A DNA stretch of 64,000 nucleotides from Saccharomyces paradoxus (GCF_002079055.1 NC_047498.1:523299-587298), one strand, 5' to 3'; positions 30,182-40,460 are shown, counted from the first letter of the stretch. The notes: a model not told the origin generated them from the sequence alone. Numbers and translations: made by a program.

Positions 30182-33100
30182 TCACTGTAAGACATCATTG
30201 AACTCGAACGAATGATTAGTATCATTGCCCATAATTCCTTCAATATCTGCCAGTGCACTTTCACTGAATAAACCATTTTTAGTAAAACGAAGATTTTCTG
30301 CCGCTGCTTCCACCATACTCTGTCTTCTCCTCCACATAGAATTACTGTTTTCATGATTTAATGTATTGTCGAATTGCACAGGAGCGGTTAACGATGCTAG
30401 GATGTCGGCGTCAGTATCTTCAATTGCATGGTTTTCTTGTGTATCGTAATCATTGATATCGCCTACAGGTAGTAAGTCGTTTTCGTCTTTGCCCAAAATC
30501 TCATGGATTTCATCTAAACCAACACTCTTTGTTGAGTTTTTCCTTGTATTGGTGCCCACGGTAAGATCAGCATCATGAGGTAACAATGACGCATCTTCAG
30601 ATGCGTGAGAGGGAAAATCATTCATAGGAGTATTTTCATTCGTAGTGAAGTCTGTACCGGTGTTTATATCACTATGACTGTTATTGTTACCGGGAATATC
30701 ATGGCCATTGATTCCCAACTGTAAATTCATAGTTTCTTGTTCCTTTATTGCCTTTTGCCTTTGTTTTCTTATTTTTAAAAGCTTCTTTTTCTTCTTTAAT
30801 TGCCTTTTCTTTTCAGTTTTTTTCCGTTGTAACTCTTTCATCTTATCGATCTTCTTCCGTGTCCTTTCATTACCAATATAGCCAATGGGAACTTTTCTAT
30901 TAGAATTTGTTGGTAGCATGTATTCATCTTCTTCGTAGGCATTAATACCCTTATTTCTAAATGCAGATAAAGGAACTTTAGGGACTTCGTACCAATCTGC
31001 AGCATGGCCATTGGCACTTTTTTTATTAGTGGCATCATTGCAATTACCATTTTTCTCCATATCGTCTGTATGGGATGGTGAATCATCCTCTAATTCACTC
31101 ATATTTAATAGTTCATTGAGTGTCAATTCGTCGCCATTGACAGTGCCATTATTGCCATTGGCGCTTCCCTCTCTTTTAATATCTGGAGTTTGAGCCCTTT
31201 GATGCTGTTCCCGAAGTTGTTGATGTTCTTGGATTAAGGCGTATAATGATTTAGTAGAGAGACCATCAATAATACTAAAAGGTTTGTTATCAGTCTCCCA
31301 AGTACCTAACTTGGGTGGACGTAACCCGACAACGTTTGAGCTTACGATTTCCTTTGCCTTTGAGCCAATATTTTTCGACCTTGAACTTGGGGGTGGTAGG
31401 TTATCATCTTCATCTGTAGATTCGTCATCAACGTACACAACAGTCTCTAAAAGATCATGCTTGCAATCTTTGGATCCGTCGGAATTTTCTTTGTCTGAGT
31501 TAGAACTTGCCATAGAGGAAGATCCATCGCTGTCGTCGTAATGGAAGTAAAATGAATCTGGGTCTAAATCATCGATGTCTATAAACACATTTGTCACACT
31601 AGAATCGTCATCGTCGTCTTCGTAATCGTCATCTAATTCTGTGCCAATGTCTAAGCTATCTGAATCTAGCGCTCTCAATTCCTCATCTGTGTCAGGATCA
31701 TGAGATGCTTCAGATTCACTACGTTCATCATCAGAAGGCATATGGGCAATATCCAACAAAATGTTGTCATATTCATCATCAGAGGATTCGTATTTTCCAG
31801 AATTCAGGCCTAGTTTATGAACTGATGGTTCCAAGTTATCATTGGGTTTTATTAAATTTAGGCCTTTATTTTTATGGTCAAGACTATTTTTGTCCGCTTT
31901 GTGCTTGCCTTTCTTGATCTTATTGTCACTGTTTTCATCATCGGATTGAAAGAAAACATTGAAAATATACTCATCGTTGTCCACATTGGAAGTTGTTCTT
32001 GCACTGGGTTTTTGGGTCTTTTTATAAAGCTTTCGCCTCTGTTTCCTTTCTTCCTGTTCCTTTTTTTTGGCCTCTTTCTTTTTTAGTTTAGATAGTTTTT
32101 CGTCATTCAACATTAAAGGCAAAGATGTACTCAAGGATAATTTTGGTTCTGAACCATCACCATAATAATAGAGATTGGCAAATTTCGGATCTTCATAAAA
32201 CGGCATATCAAAATCAGACATTATTTCATCTTCTTCGTCATCCTCTTCGTCGTATCCGTTTTCTTGATTGTATTCATTTTGTAAGAATTTATTTTCAGCG
32301 TCTTCTACGGGGTCGGACCCTTCTTCATGTATGCTACCATCAAATGAGAGTTGGTCGTCATTCTGCAGCTCAGAAACAATATTTTGTTCCTCCTCTTCCA
32401 ATATGGGAAGATCATCGTCTCCCGTTTCAAGATCTGTGCCAATTTCTCCATGAGAGTCTTCATTATTAATTACATCAAAGTACGCATCTTGATCAATATC
32501 ATATTCAGATTCATCTGACTCCGAAATATTGGGAAATCGTAATTCATCATTGTTACCTAACATCGCCTTAGAATCTAGTTTTTCTTCTTCGTTGTCATTA
32601 CTCTCTTTATTTTTCAATTCCAAGACTTCTTCACCAATATCCTCTTTATAATCTTCACTACCATTACCAAAACTAATGCCGTCACCCTCTTTTTTAAATT
32701 TAAACGATAGTGCCTGTTGGGAAGTAGCAGTACCTGAACCATTTACTTTCTTTTTATTTTGTTGTTGTTGTTGTTTTTGTTGTTGTTCTTCTTCTTCCTT
32801 CTTAGGTGATATTTTAATGGAATCAATTTTGTTGCTGTTCTCACGAGAGGAATAGAGTGTATTGCTATTCGTATTCATCGCAGATAAAGCTTTCATGGCC
32901 CTCTTCTTTCTTTGGGCGGTCAGTTTGACAAAATCTATATTTTCGTCGTCCGAACTTGTCTCACTATCACTATCACTACCATCATCATCATCATCATCAT
33001 CATCGTCATCCTCGTCATCATCTTGTTCTTCACTCTCTTGCTCTTCGTTTTCACTGTCCTCGCCATCCGTTACAGCTTGGTAATCGGAAGACTCTGTGCC

Positions 33101-33424
33101 CTCGTCGTCATTGTCTAGTTGCCTTTGTATAAGTTTACTTTTCTTACCTAGGGAATTATTTGAAATGATTTTTGCTTTTTTCTTGCTTTTATGTAGGTTT
33201 GTACTTTTGTTTTTATCAGAATCAGACACGTCACTCAAAGATGACTCGGAAGAGTATATAAGGCTAAATCTTCTTGGCCTCGTTGTACCCAGCGTGGGTG
33301 GTGATTGCCTGGACTTTGTATCAGATTCGCCCTTTTTTATGAGTCTTTTGATGTTCGCGGGTAGTTTACCAGAATGTGTACTATGATTCACCGTACTTTT
33401 TCGAGGACTTTTTTTGCCTGGCAT
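30182..33424 (-). CDS. IFH1: Ifh1, coactivator of ribosomal-protein genes
   Basis: Orthologue of YLR223C. It binds the FHA domain of Fhl1 at ribosomal-protein promoters and is released to Crf1 or Utp22 when growth or rRNA processing falls. The protein has 1080 residues (1085 in S. cerevisiae, from memory). It is strikingly acidic and Ser-rich: a long Asp run around residue 140-150 (from TCATCATC repeats), a Lys-rich N-terminus, and a Gln run near 215-225. The forkhead-binding region is probably the SSDDEYDNILLDIAHMPSDDE stretch, which has the conserved hydrophobic core amid acid. A basic segment near 855-905 (KKIDKMKELQRKKTEKK) is a likely nuclear signal or coiled coil. The paralogue CRF1 is much shorter. 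Confidence 0.96.
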   Translation of the reverse strand: MPGKKSPRKSTVNHSTHSGKLPANIKRLIKKGESDTKSRQSPPTLGTTRPRRFSLIYSSESSLSDVSDSDKNKSTNLHKSKKKAKIISNNSLGKKSKLIQRQLDNDDEGTESSDYQAVTDGEDSENEEQESEEQDDDEDDDDDDDDDDGSDSDSETSSDDENIDFVKLTAQRKKRAMKALSAMNTNSNTLYSSRENSNKIDSIKISPKKEEEEQQQKQQQQQNKKKVNGSGTATSQQALSFKFKKEGDGISFGNGSEDYKEDIGEEVLELKNKESNDNEEEKLDSKAMLGNNDELRFPNISESDESEYDIDQDAYFDVINNEDSHGEIGTDLETGDDDLPILEEEEQNIVSELQNDDQLSFDGSIHEEGSDPVEDAENKFLQNEYNQENGYDEEDDEEDEIMSDFDMPFYEDPKFANLYYYGDGSEPKLSLSTSLPLMLNDEKLSKLKKKEAKKKEQEERKQRRKLYKKTQKPSARTTSNVDNDEYIFNVFFQSDDENSDNKIKKGKHKADKNSLDHKNKGLNLIKPNDNLEPSVHKLGLNSGKYESSDDEYDNILLDIAHMPSDDERSESEASHDPDTDEELRALDSDSLDIGTELDDDYEDDDDDSSVTNVFIDIDDLDPDSFYFHYDDSDGSSSMASSNSDKENSDGSKDCKHDLLETVVYVDDESTDEDDNLPPPSSRSKNIGSKAKEIVSSNVVGLRPPKLGTWETDNKPFSIIDGLSTKSLYALIQEHQQLREQHQRAQTPDIKREGSANGNNGTVNGDELTLNELLNMSELEDDSPSHTDDMEKNGNCNDATNKKSANGHAADWYEVPKVPLSAFRNKGINAYEEDEYMLPTNSNRKVPIGYIGNERTRKKIDKMKELQRKKTEKKRQLKKKKKLLKIRKQRQKAIKEQETMNLQLGINGHDIPGNNNSHSDINTGTDFTTNENTPMNDFPSHASEDASLLPHDADLTVGTNTRKNSTKSVGLDEIHEILGKDENDLLPVGDINDYDTQENHAIEDTDADILASLTAPVQFDNTLNHENSNSMWRRRQSMVEAAAENLRFTKNGLFSESALADIEGIMGNDTNHSFEFNDVLQ
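32984..33010 (-). repeat. Asp-encoding (GAT/GAC)n tract in IFH1
   Basis: A near-perfect ATC/GTC trinucleotide run (plus strand) encodes a stretch of about ten Asp residues in Ifh1. It is prone to length change. Confidence 0.85.
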
Positions 33425-33952
33425 TTTGTTCTGCTTTCAGTTTGCCGATTGTTTTTCCTTACTTGTTTATCTGTTCCTTGTTGAATTTGCCTTAGATTCA
33501 ACAGGCTTGAAAATGAATTTAATAGAATGAATATTACTAGGTTCAAAGCGGTTCTTGCTTATAATGCTCACCGAAATTAAAAAAAATATTATAGGTTATG
33601 TCCTATGTCGGAATTGTGGGGAGGGAGGAATGTAATAAATATGCAGTAACTAAATGTAGCCTTTTGAAGGGTTCCTGTTTTCTAGCTGTTTCTTATAGCA
33701 AGTGTTTCGAATGAATTCAAAGATACCAATGTTTTTACAAATACTTATAGCAAGCCAATATAAGAACTCCAAAAACTTAAAAGTCAAAACGTGAAAAGCA
33801 CCTATTATCTAGTCTCTTTTCCCTAGTAGTACTTTAAATCAATTTAGTGATGAGATGAAAAAAAAAAAAAATATTAATTCCAACGAAAAAGAAACGACGA
33901 GCAGGGCAACCTTTAGAGATTTCAGTTCGTAAAAAGAGATGTAGTTGGTACA

Positions 33953-33962
33953 TACGGGTAAC
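33953..33962 (-). promoter_or_regulatory. Reb1 site between IFH1 and UCC1
   Basis: The complement reads GTTACCCGTA, fitting VTTACCCGNH. It lies roughly midway in the divergent gap. Confidence 0.6.
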
Positions 33963-34108
33963 TTATGAACAGAATTCATACATGAATTGTCCCACTTCTT
34001 CCTCAATTGTAGAGTTTAACATCGTTAGCACTTTGGAATCTTTGCAATAAATAGATGAGAGTCGCATTCCAGTAGCCTACTAGTAGAGTGTGTCTTTCGA
34101 TCGCATTA

Positions 34109-34153
34109 CGGAACAACTAGCCATTCCGAACCCCACACGGAAAAATCGGAACA
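34109..34153 (+). promoter_or_regulatory. Cluster of CGGANNA (Rgt1-type) sites
   Basis: CGGAACA (34109-34115), CGGAAAA (34138-34144) and CGGAACA (34147-34153) share one orientation within 45 bp, about 240-285 bp upstream of UCC1. CGGANNA is the Rgt1 consensus. A CCG at 34126-34128 also makes CGG/CCG pairs that could bind other zinc-cluster factors. Confidence 0.5.
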
Positions 34154-34393
34154 ATAAGTGAAATTTTCTTTTTTTCTTTTTTTCTGCTCTCCAAAATCTC
34201 TGCCCCTCTATTGCGTACTCGATTTCATATCAAAAGTCATCTCAGACACGTAGATCTACACTGGAGTATCTCATAACATCGCCACTATCGGAAAGCAGGA
34301 TAACGTTAAATAGATTTTCGCTGTTTGTTTGGCTCATTTTGTCGTTTGTACTATGCCCATTGGCGCTAAGAAAACAGAGTGTGCAAACAAGAG

Positions 34394-35503
34394 ATGAATC
34401 GGAGCGATCGCAGCTTGATGGATTTACCATTGGAGATCCATTTATCATTGCTAGAGTACGTGCCTAATGAACTTCGTGCTGTCAATAAATACTTTTACGT
34501 TTTGCATAACCATAGTTATAAGGAGAAGAGTTTGGCATGGATAGCCGAGGACAACTATATATGGGCCGTTGTCAAAAATTCATTATGTTTATATGTCAAG
34601 AGTTTGGACCCACTTCGGCAGCATTCCAGAGAGATCATTAAAGGCACGGCAGAACCGGGTACTAATGTGCCCCTGTGCATGACTAAATACATCGCAGATT
34701 CGTGGTATATTGTATACAATGCACTACAATATCCTGGAAAGATAATTAATATGGAATGGGACAAATATACCGAAAATCAAGACTTAACTGCGGTGGATTC
34801 CAGCAGTAACTTTGGTAGTCGGCCCAAGGAAAGAACTCTCATGCAGTCATTGACAGCTTTACCTGTTAACTTTTGGTCCAGAAGGAAAGACGAGCCTACG
34901 CCAGTAAACGTCTGGTTTTATGTGAAAAATGCGCACGTTGCCAGATATATACCGAAAATTATTACGGAAATAGGTATATGCAACTATGGGCCGAAGCAGA
35001 TCGTGGCAAGCGCAGGATATATCAACGAATTGATAACATCTGAAGGAATATACTGTGTCAACCTAGGACATCTTCCTAGACTATACGATGAACAAATTTT
35101 TGAGGGCACTGGAACGACGCATCTTCCCTTGGAACTGAAAGCCATTGATAGGACAGATTCAGACGTTTGTGTCAATGGTGATTTAGTACTATTGGGTTAT
35201 GACTTTATTCCGTATCAGATATCGAAACCCTGGTTGCTCTTCAGAATTGAGCAGCTAAATGGCATTGAAGCAATCTTCAACTATAGTGAATGTTCTTTTT
35301 CATACCAGTTTGCGTGGAGTTTGGCCTGCTTGCAATCTGGAGAAAAAATTTCATTTCCTAAGGATACAATAAGCGGGCACGGTTTACCCTATAAGCCATC
35401 CAAATTGATAAGAATTTTTGTCTATAAGCATCCGGAACAAAAACAAGACCTTGATCAAGAAGTAGCATTCCCCAACTGGAATACTCCTTATCTTCGAAGA
35501 TGA
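34394..35503 (+). CDS. UCC1: Ucc1, F-box protein of SCF targeting Cit2
   Basis: Orthologue of YLR224W. As an SCF substrate receptor it ubiquitinates the peroxisomal citrate synthase Cit2, holding down the glyoxylate cycle in glucose. The protein has 369 residues from ATG 34394; the five upstream codons in frame start with a non-ATG. The F-box is at the very N-terminus (LMDLPLEIHLSLLEYVPNEL, residues about 8-28). The remainder is a substrate domain with no repeats I recognise, ending FPNWNTPYLRR. Three Rgt1-type sites upstream suggest carbon-source control. Confidence 0.95.
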   Translation: MNRSDRSLMDLPLEIHLSLLEYVPNELRAVNKYFYVLHNHSYKEKSLAWIAEDNYIWAVVKNSLCLYVKSLDPLRQHSREIIKGTAEPGTNVPLCMTKYIADSWYIVYNALQYPGKIINMEWDKYTENQDLTAVDSSSNFGSRPKERTLMQSLTALPVNFWSRRKDEPTPVNVWFYVKNAHVARYIPKIITEIGICNYGPKQIVASAGYINELITSEGIYCVNLGHLPRLYDEQIFEGTGTTHLPLELKAIDRTDSDVCVNGDLVLLGYDFIPYQISKPWLLFRIEQLNGIEAIFNYSECSFSYQFAWSLACLQSGEKISFPKDTISGHGLPYKPSKLIRIFVYKHPEQKQDLDQEVAFPNWNTPYLRR

Positions 35504-35626
35504 TAAAAAATTTTATTAATTAGTCTATAATATATGTGTATATATGTATATATGCACTTACCTACTTATAAAATAGATATAATATTCTTGCAATGATGAA
35601 AATATATATAGCAGAATTTTATTCTT

Positions 35627-36850
35627 TCAATTGATAAATGTACTTTCAATGATGGAAACCCCTTCATCATCATCAAACTTTGATTTCTGGCAAAATTGGT
35701 AGATGAACGGCTTCATGTTCGCTAAGTTTTCAGCAATAGATCTAATGAAAGCGGGAAGCTCGCTCATTATATCGTACCTATTGACTAATCTTAAGTTAGA
35801 TTCTTCAAAGCCACGCGGGAATGAAATAGATGTAGGGTATTTCCAACCATTTTGTTTATCCTCTTGTGTTGATGGGAATTTGACAGCATGATCATTTACA
35901 CTTGAACCAACTTCTAGAATTCTTTCTTTATCACTAACCGCCCATATAGTCACTGTAGTGCTGCCATATTCTTTTGTTGTGGTAAATTCAATACACATCA
36001 TCGAACGCTTCTTACCATTGAAACAAAGAAAGTTCCATTTACTAGCCGCCTTGTTAGGTATTAGCCCTTGAACAGCATCCAAGTATAACATAGGCGTGTC
36101 TTTCAAGTCCAGCTTCACAAGTTTATCCTTTTTTTTGTATGATATGGTACCATTGCAAAAACCTCTAGGAACAAAAACATGTCTTATCATTCTTCTAGAC
36201 GTACTAGAAGAGTCTCTTTTAGCTAATTCTTCTAAGCTGATGCTCTTATCAAGGTAATAGTTGGAGCCATCCGGATTTATTATGAAACCTTCTTGTAGAT
36301 TTACGGTCATGTCAACTTTCAAATCCTTTAGTAAACAGCTCGTACTCCCCTTCGGAATATCTATCTTAATCAATAATTGAGCAAACCCACTAGACGAAGA
36401 TTCTTTCAAAGGTACAAAGTGAAACGTGACGTTGTCCGATTCAACCTTCAACGTATCAAAATCTTTGATATTATCAATTTTGAAGCTTTCCCATATATCA
36501 ATGTCTTCTTCAGATTCTTCTCCACTACTAGCTTTGAATACTTTAAAATTCAACTGAAATCCTTTATATATACCGCCCATAACACTGGAATATAAGAGTT
36601 GGATGAATCCACATTTGCCGTTGGTAAGATCCGTAAAGTACAGAGTTTGCGTCTCAATTCTCGTTTCCGTTGGATTTCTTACTGCTTTCAACAAACTATG
36701 TGATTTGAACTTTTTGTGGTTTGACGTCCTACAAAACCATTCTAGTTTCGATGTATCCTGGAATTTTGCGTAATTATCATGATCTTTCTCAGATAAAACT
36801 TCCTTAACAGGAGCAAATTTTGTCTTTTCCTTTTTGATTGAAACGGCCAT
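35627..36850 (-). CDS. YLR225C orthologue, Svf1-like protein
   Basis: Orthologue of the uncharacterised S. cerevisiae gene YLR225C, a paralogue of YDR222W and distant relative of Svf1. The protein has 407 residues. Svf1-family features are the N-terminal segment around LEWFCRTSNHKKF, then YFTDLTNGKCGFIQLLYSS and GGIYKGFQLNFKVF, followed by beta-rich sequence (GSTTVTIWAVSDKERILEVG) consistent with a two-domain lipocalin-like fold. It has no signal peptide or membrane span, so I expect a soluble, possibly lipid- or ceramide-related binding protein, by analogy only. It is divergent from BUR2 over 427 bp. Confidence 0.9.
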   Translation of the reverse strand: MAVSIKKEKTKFAPVKEVLSEKDHDNYAKFQDTSKLEWFCRTSNHKKFKSHSLLKAVRNPTETRIETQTLYFTDLTNGKCGFIQLLYSSVMGGIYKGFQLNFKVFKASSGEESEEDIDIWESFKIDNIKDFDTLKVESDNVTFHFVPLKESSSSGFAQLLIKIDIPKGSTSCLLKDLKVDMTVNLQEGFIINPDGSNYYLDKSISLEELAKRDSSSTSRRMIRHVFVPRGFCNGTISYKKKDKLVKLDLKDTPMLYLDAVQGLIPNKAASKWNFLCFNGKKRSMMCIEFTTTKEYGSTTVTIWAVSDKERILEVGSSVNDHAVKFPSTQEDKQNGWKYPTSISFPRGFEESNLRLVNRYDIMSELPAFIRSIAENLANMKPFIYQFCQKSKFDDDEGVSIIESTFIN

Positions 36851-37277
36851 TTATTCTCTCCTGTATGATTCCAACGTTACAAAACACTTTATAGCCTCAA
36901 AAATTCGAAAATTTCTCGAAGATTTAAAGGGAATTCGCCACTACTTCAGCATCTACCGTGACTATTTATATATAAAATCTCATTCCCCTATTATTAGTTT
37001 TTGTCAACCCTATCCAGGAACCAAAAACACGTATATACACCTATATTAATTCTCTTCACCATACCTATCGTTTAGTTTTTTTAGTGTAAGCCCTATTCTT
37101 TTTGACTTTTTGACCTAGGTCTTACAGTAACTTCTATTTTTCACTTTTCAGGATAAAAAGAAAAGTGATTAAAGTATCACTATTTCTGTTAGAGAGCAGC
37201 TAAATTGATCAGTAGTTGTGCCCACTTATTGAGGGAGACCATACTATTTTTCATATACAACACGCTACAGTAAGATA
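36851..37277. promoter_or_regulatory. YLR225C-BUR2 divergent promoter
   Basis: A 427-bp AT-rich gap. I see no RNA gene and no factor site strong enough to name. Confidence 0.5.
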
Positions 37278-38465
37278 ATGTCTGCTACATCCTCAAGTGG
37301 CGACGTGAAAAAATTTCAAGTTTTACCAAAACCAACGAATAATGCATCACCCCCACCAGCATCGAGTGGGTTTAACGCAAGGACCTTATGGCCGGATTTG
37401 ATAGAGACACCAGAAAACCAGTGGGTATTTGAGTGCAAAGATATCATTGAAAAGATAGGCACTAATGAACCAATAGCATTGGAAATGAAAAAAAATATGG
37501 AAAAATGCTTAATGTATTTCTACACACTTAAAAAAAAATTAAATCTTTTTGATCACACCTACACCGCATCATGCATTCTATTTTACAGATATTGGTTCAT
37601 ATATGGAATACCTACGACCATAACCGAATGCATTCACATATCTCAGGGAATTCTAGTCACAGCTTGCAAAACAATGGAGAATAACAGGCCCATAGAAGCC
37701 TATATTAAGGCGACCTGTGAATTTTTGGTGCAAAATATACCGTCTTTAAAGAGTCGAACAAACATTGATAAACTTAAATGGGAGTTCAGAGATAAGTTAG
37801 TGACGAATGAAAAAAAAATACTGTGTCTATTTGGCTTCGACTTAAATATTAGTAACCCAAAGGAATTGATTGAAGAAGTATTCAGTGGCTATTATAGATT
37901 TAACAGGGATCATGATCTGCCAGAAAACTTTAAGAAAGCTTTTCCAAAGATTCTTCAAGAATCAAGAAATTTTATGGTGCAGGCTGTCACCCAGCCCGTT
38001 TCTTTATTGTGCGACGGTTACACGTTCATTGTACTATCCCTCATATATTGTGGTTTAGAGTATAAAAAGCTTGTCGACAAAGATTTTAGATATCCAAAAA
38101 ACTTCTTCAAGGATAGGTTTCCTATTGAAATAACGCCGGATAATTTTGCCAATATTTTTACCGATTACAAGTTATTGGAAGAGAATTTTTTTAACTTAAA
38201 AAGTAATAAAGGTGCCAAATTACAAATTGATTCAAGCATGATTCTTTCAGTGATTGAGGAAGGTAGTGATGTGGAAAATGAAGTTTCAGAAATCTCTGAT
38301 CCGTTTAATTACGAGTTAATCAAATCTGGTGAAGTGAAAGAAGAATTTTTAAATCATATTGAAACAAGAGTTAATGACTTACTAGAAAAGGCTAAACAGG
38401 AAAGTATGAAGAGAAAGGCTAAAGATCCTATAAGGACCCCAGATTCCAAAAAACCCAAAATATAA
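37278..38465 (+). CDS. BUR2: Bur2, cyclin for the Bur1 kinase
   Basis: Orthologue of YLR226W. It pairs with Bur1 (Sgv1), the yeast CDK9-like kinase that phosphorylates Spt5 and the RNA polymerase II linker, supporting elongation and histone marks. The protein has 395 residues. The cyclin fold runs from about residue 45 to 270, with helices visible around LMYFYTLKKKLNLFDHTY, SCILFYRYWFIY and EKKILCLFGFDLNI. The C-terminal tail is charged and ends in a basic nuclear-signal-like patch (MKRKAKDPIRTPDSKKPKI) that also holds a TP site. Its stop is only 20 bp from the ADY4 stop on the other strand. Confidence 0.96.
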   Translation: MSATSSSGDVKKFQVLPKPTNNASPPPASSGFNARTLWPDLIETPENQWVFECKDIIEKIGTNEPIALEMKKNMEKCLMYFYTLKKKLNLFDHTYTASCILFYRYWFIYGIPTTITECIHISQGILVTACKTMENNRPIEAYIKATCEFLVQNIPSLKSRTNIDKLKWEFRDKLVTNEKKILCLFGFDLNISNPKELIEEVFSGYYRFNRDHDLPENFKKAFPKILQESRNFMVQAVTQPVSLLCDGYTFIVLSLIYCGLEYKKLVDKDFRYPKNFFKDRFPIEITPDNFANIFTDYKLLEENFFNLKSNKGAKLQIDSSMILSVIEEGSDVENEVSEISDPFNYELIKSGEVKEEFLNHIETRVNDLLEKAKQESMKRKAKDPIRTPDSKKPKI

Positions 38466-38485
38466 AACTAGAGTACTAGTTTTGT

Positions 38486-39967
38486 TCAATCGGAGGGATC
38501 GATAAAGGTCTCATATACACGTGACAAAATATTTGGCAAATTCCCTATGTTATCCTGATAGCAATATTTCCAATACTCAATCCAATAATCATCAGTTTCC
38601 GGATCTTTAGATGAGTCAAGGCGCAGTTTCTGCTTTAATTTTGATTTCATTTTGTCTATTATTATCCTGGGATGTTTGAATTGATAAGTTCGGGGATGAT
38701 AATTATCGGGAGATTCTGAACCGTCATTATCTTCAGATATTTTTTCAGCAACAAGTAATTTTCCCTGCATAGCGGTCAAGAGTACCTTCGGTAGTTGGAA
38801 GTCAGTCACTTCATCCGGATTATCACAAGCATCGATAAGATTTTCGATGATAGACAAGCATTCTATGGTTAATTTATCCATTTCAGATGATGTTTCGAAT
38901 GAGTATTCATCATTTTGCATATAGTATAGTTTTAATACATAGAAAAATTGGATGACTTTGAATTTAACACCTGATGAAAGTAATAAGCCTTCTAGAACTT
39001 TATTCAGGCAACTTATAATTTGAGGATCATTTTTAAGTTTGAAAGTTATTGACAGAATATTTTTCTGAATTGTTTCATTCATATGGTCAATGTCTACTAA
39101 CAATCCAATTCTGGGACCGAACACATCACATTCACACTCCCAGATTTCGCTTCTCAAAATTGCTAACATTTCCTCAATTTCTGCGCAATATTCAAAAAAC
39201 TGGCTCAAAACAAAATTCTCATTGACCTTTGAAAATTTAAGCGTAAACTTATCCATCGCGTCGAAAGCAGCGTAGTATAACGCATCGATAACGTCTATCT
39301 CGTCCAGTGACCAATGCCACTGAAGTGATTTTTTCTCCTCATTTAAATCGAGGCCGTGGGAATAATTGGGATTTTGTCTTTTGATAAAATTTTTTAAATT
39401 ATCGCCCACCAATGTTTCATTTTCCTTCAAATCAACCAGGAAACAGTGGCAGCACAATAGGGGTACAAATAATCCGCAAAGTTCATAAAAATTCCGAATT
39501 TGCACGTCTGCGATACTTGCGAATAGTCTTGTCCTTTTTGAGTACGCAATGTACTGTAAACACCAGCGAAACGATTGAAATGCGAGGTTATAATTTTTAT
39601 CTACATGACCAAATACTCCTTGGAATAACTTTATGTATAGCACCAGTTTTAGTTTATTCACCGTCTCTGGGTCGACCTTACCTTTCTTCATTATCTTGAT
39701 GATATGTTTTGGACCCATTGCAAGATTGAAGTTTGAAATTTTGCTCAGCGCTTCTTTCAGAAGACGATTAGTTTGAATTCTTAATGATGATCCTTTTTTC
39801 ATAACTGCAAGATTATAAAAAACGACATGGTATGGAATATAAAGAGCCAAAAAGTCTCTTATTAAATCGCCATCATATTCTTGTAAATTTAGAATAGCCT
39901 TTACAGCTTTTTTGAATTCTTTTCTTAAACTTTTTCTGAAAGCTTGATAATCAAAGTCTATATTCAT
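38486..39967 (-). CDS. ADY4: Ady4, meiotic spindle-pole outer-plaque protein
   Basis: Orthologue of YLR227C, a component of the meiosis-II outer plaque (with Mpc54, Spo21, Spo74) where prospore membranes begin. The protein has 493 residues from ATG 39965-39967 (MNIDFDYQAFRKSLRKEF). The frame is open 19 codons further but without an ATG. It looks wholly alpha-helical and soluble, with no domain I recognise by motif; identity comes from overall similarity, length and position between BUR2 and tRNA-Leu. Ndt80-type motifs occur close to its start and about 220 bp upstream. Confidence 0.95.
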   Translation of the reverse strand: MNIDFDYQAFRKSLRKEFKKAVKAILNLQEYDGDLIRDFLALYIPYHVVFYNLAVMKKGSSLRIQTNRLLKEALSKISNFNLAMGPKHIIKIMKKGKVDPETVNKLKLVLYIKLFQGVFGHVDKNYNLAFQSFRWCLQYIAYSKRTRLFASIADVQIRNFYELCGLFVPLLCCHCFLVDLKENETLVGDNLKNFIKRQNPNYSHGLDLNEEKKSLQWHWSLDEIDVIDALYYAAFDAMDKFTLKFSKVNENFVLSQFFEYCAEIEEMLAILRSEIWECECDVFGPRIGLLVDIDHMNETIQKNILSITFKLKNDPQIISCLNKVLEGLLLSSGVKFKVIQFFYVLKLYYMQNDEYSFETSSEMDKLTIECLSIIENLIDACDNPDEVTDFQLPKVLLTAMQGKLLVAEKISEDNDGSESPDNYHPRTYQFKHPRIIIDKMKSKLKQKLRLDSSKDPETDDYWIEYWKYCYQDNIGNLPNILSRVYETFIDPSD

Positions 39968-40460
39968 TATACGTGCACCGACAATTTGTGATCTATGATC
40001 AATAAATAGGGCATATATGTACAATCTGTTTGCTTTTCCTCCTGTAGAAGATGAAGTTGTAACATAATCATATGCTAATCGACTTTCAGGTGATAGCGCA
40101 GACCATCCCTCCTAATAAAAAAAAGATAGAATATATCTAAATAACGCCTGAACAGCTTCTTGCGAATTTCTGTAAATAAAATCTTTGTGGCCATGGGCAG
40201 GTTCAGCTACTCTTTGCCGTATGTGAATCTGCTACTACCTCAGTTTTGTGACCCTAAAGTCACCCGGCAAAAACAGGGTCCCGTAATACGTCATAATTCT
40301 TTCCTCACTTATGAATATAAAGAAAGCTTCGAAAGCCTTCGCCAACTATCAGAGAAATGACTACATGTATTAGGAGCTTGAAAGAAGGGACATGTAATCA
40401 AAATGGTATATATAGGAAGTTAAGAAAAAACTAAGCTGCTACCGTCGCAAGAAAAAATAA
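39968..40460. promoter_or_regulatory. ADY4 promoter / 3' flank of tRNA-Leu
   Basis: This 493-bp gap contains two Ndt80-like motifs on the complement: ATCACAAAT at 39983-39991 (8/9) and GGCCACAAA at 40184-40192. Neither is a perfect GNCRCAAAW. A 55-codon ORF from ATG 40193 is unsupported. The Pol III terminator of tRNA-Leu is at the right edge. Confidence 0.5.
40452..40457 (-). terminator. Pol III terminator of tRNA-Leu
   Basis: On the complement, T6 begins four bases after the tRNA 3' end. Confidence 0.85.

Larger units (their letters stand above)
33425..34393. promoter_or_regulatory. IFH1-UCC1 divergent promoter
   Basis: This 969-bp gap contains a Reb1 site (complement GTTACCCGTA) at 33953-33962, an A13-type tract near 33858-33870, a T/C-rich tract at about 34166-34183, and three CGGANNA motifs between 34109 and 34153. 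No protein-like ORF is present. Confidence 0.7.

Noticed and set aside
40193-40360. 55-codon ORF upstream of ADY4
   Set aside because: It begins with an ATG, but shows no recognisable features and lies in the ADY4 promoter and tRNA flank; no S. cerevisiae counterpart is known to me.
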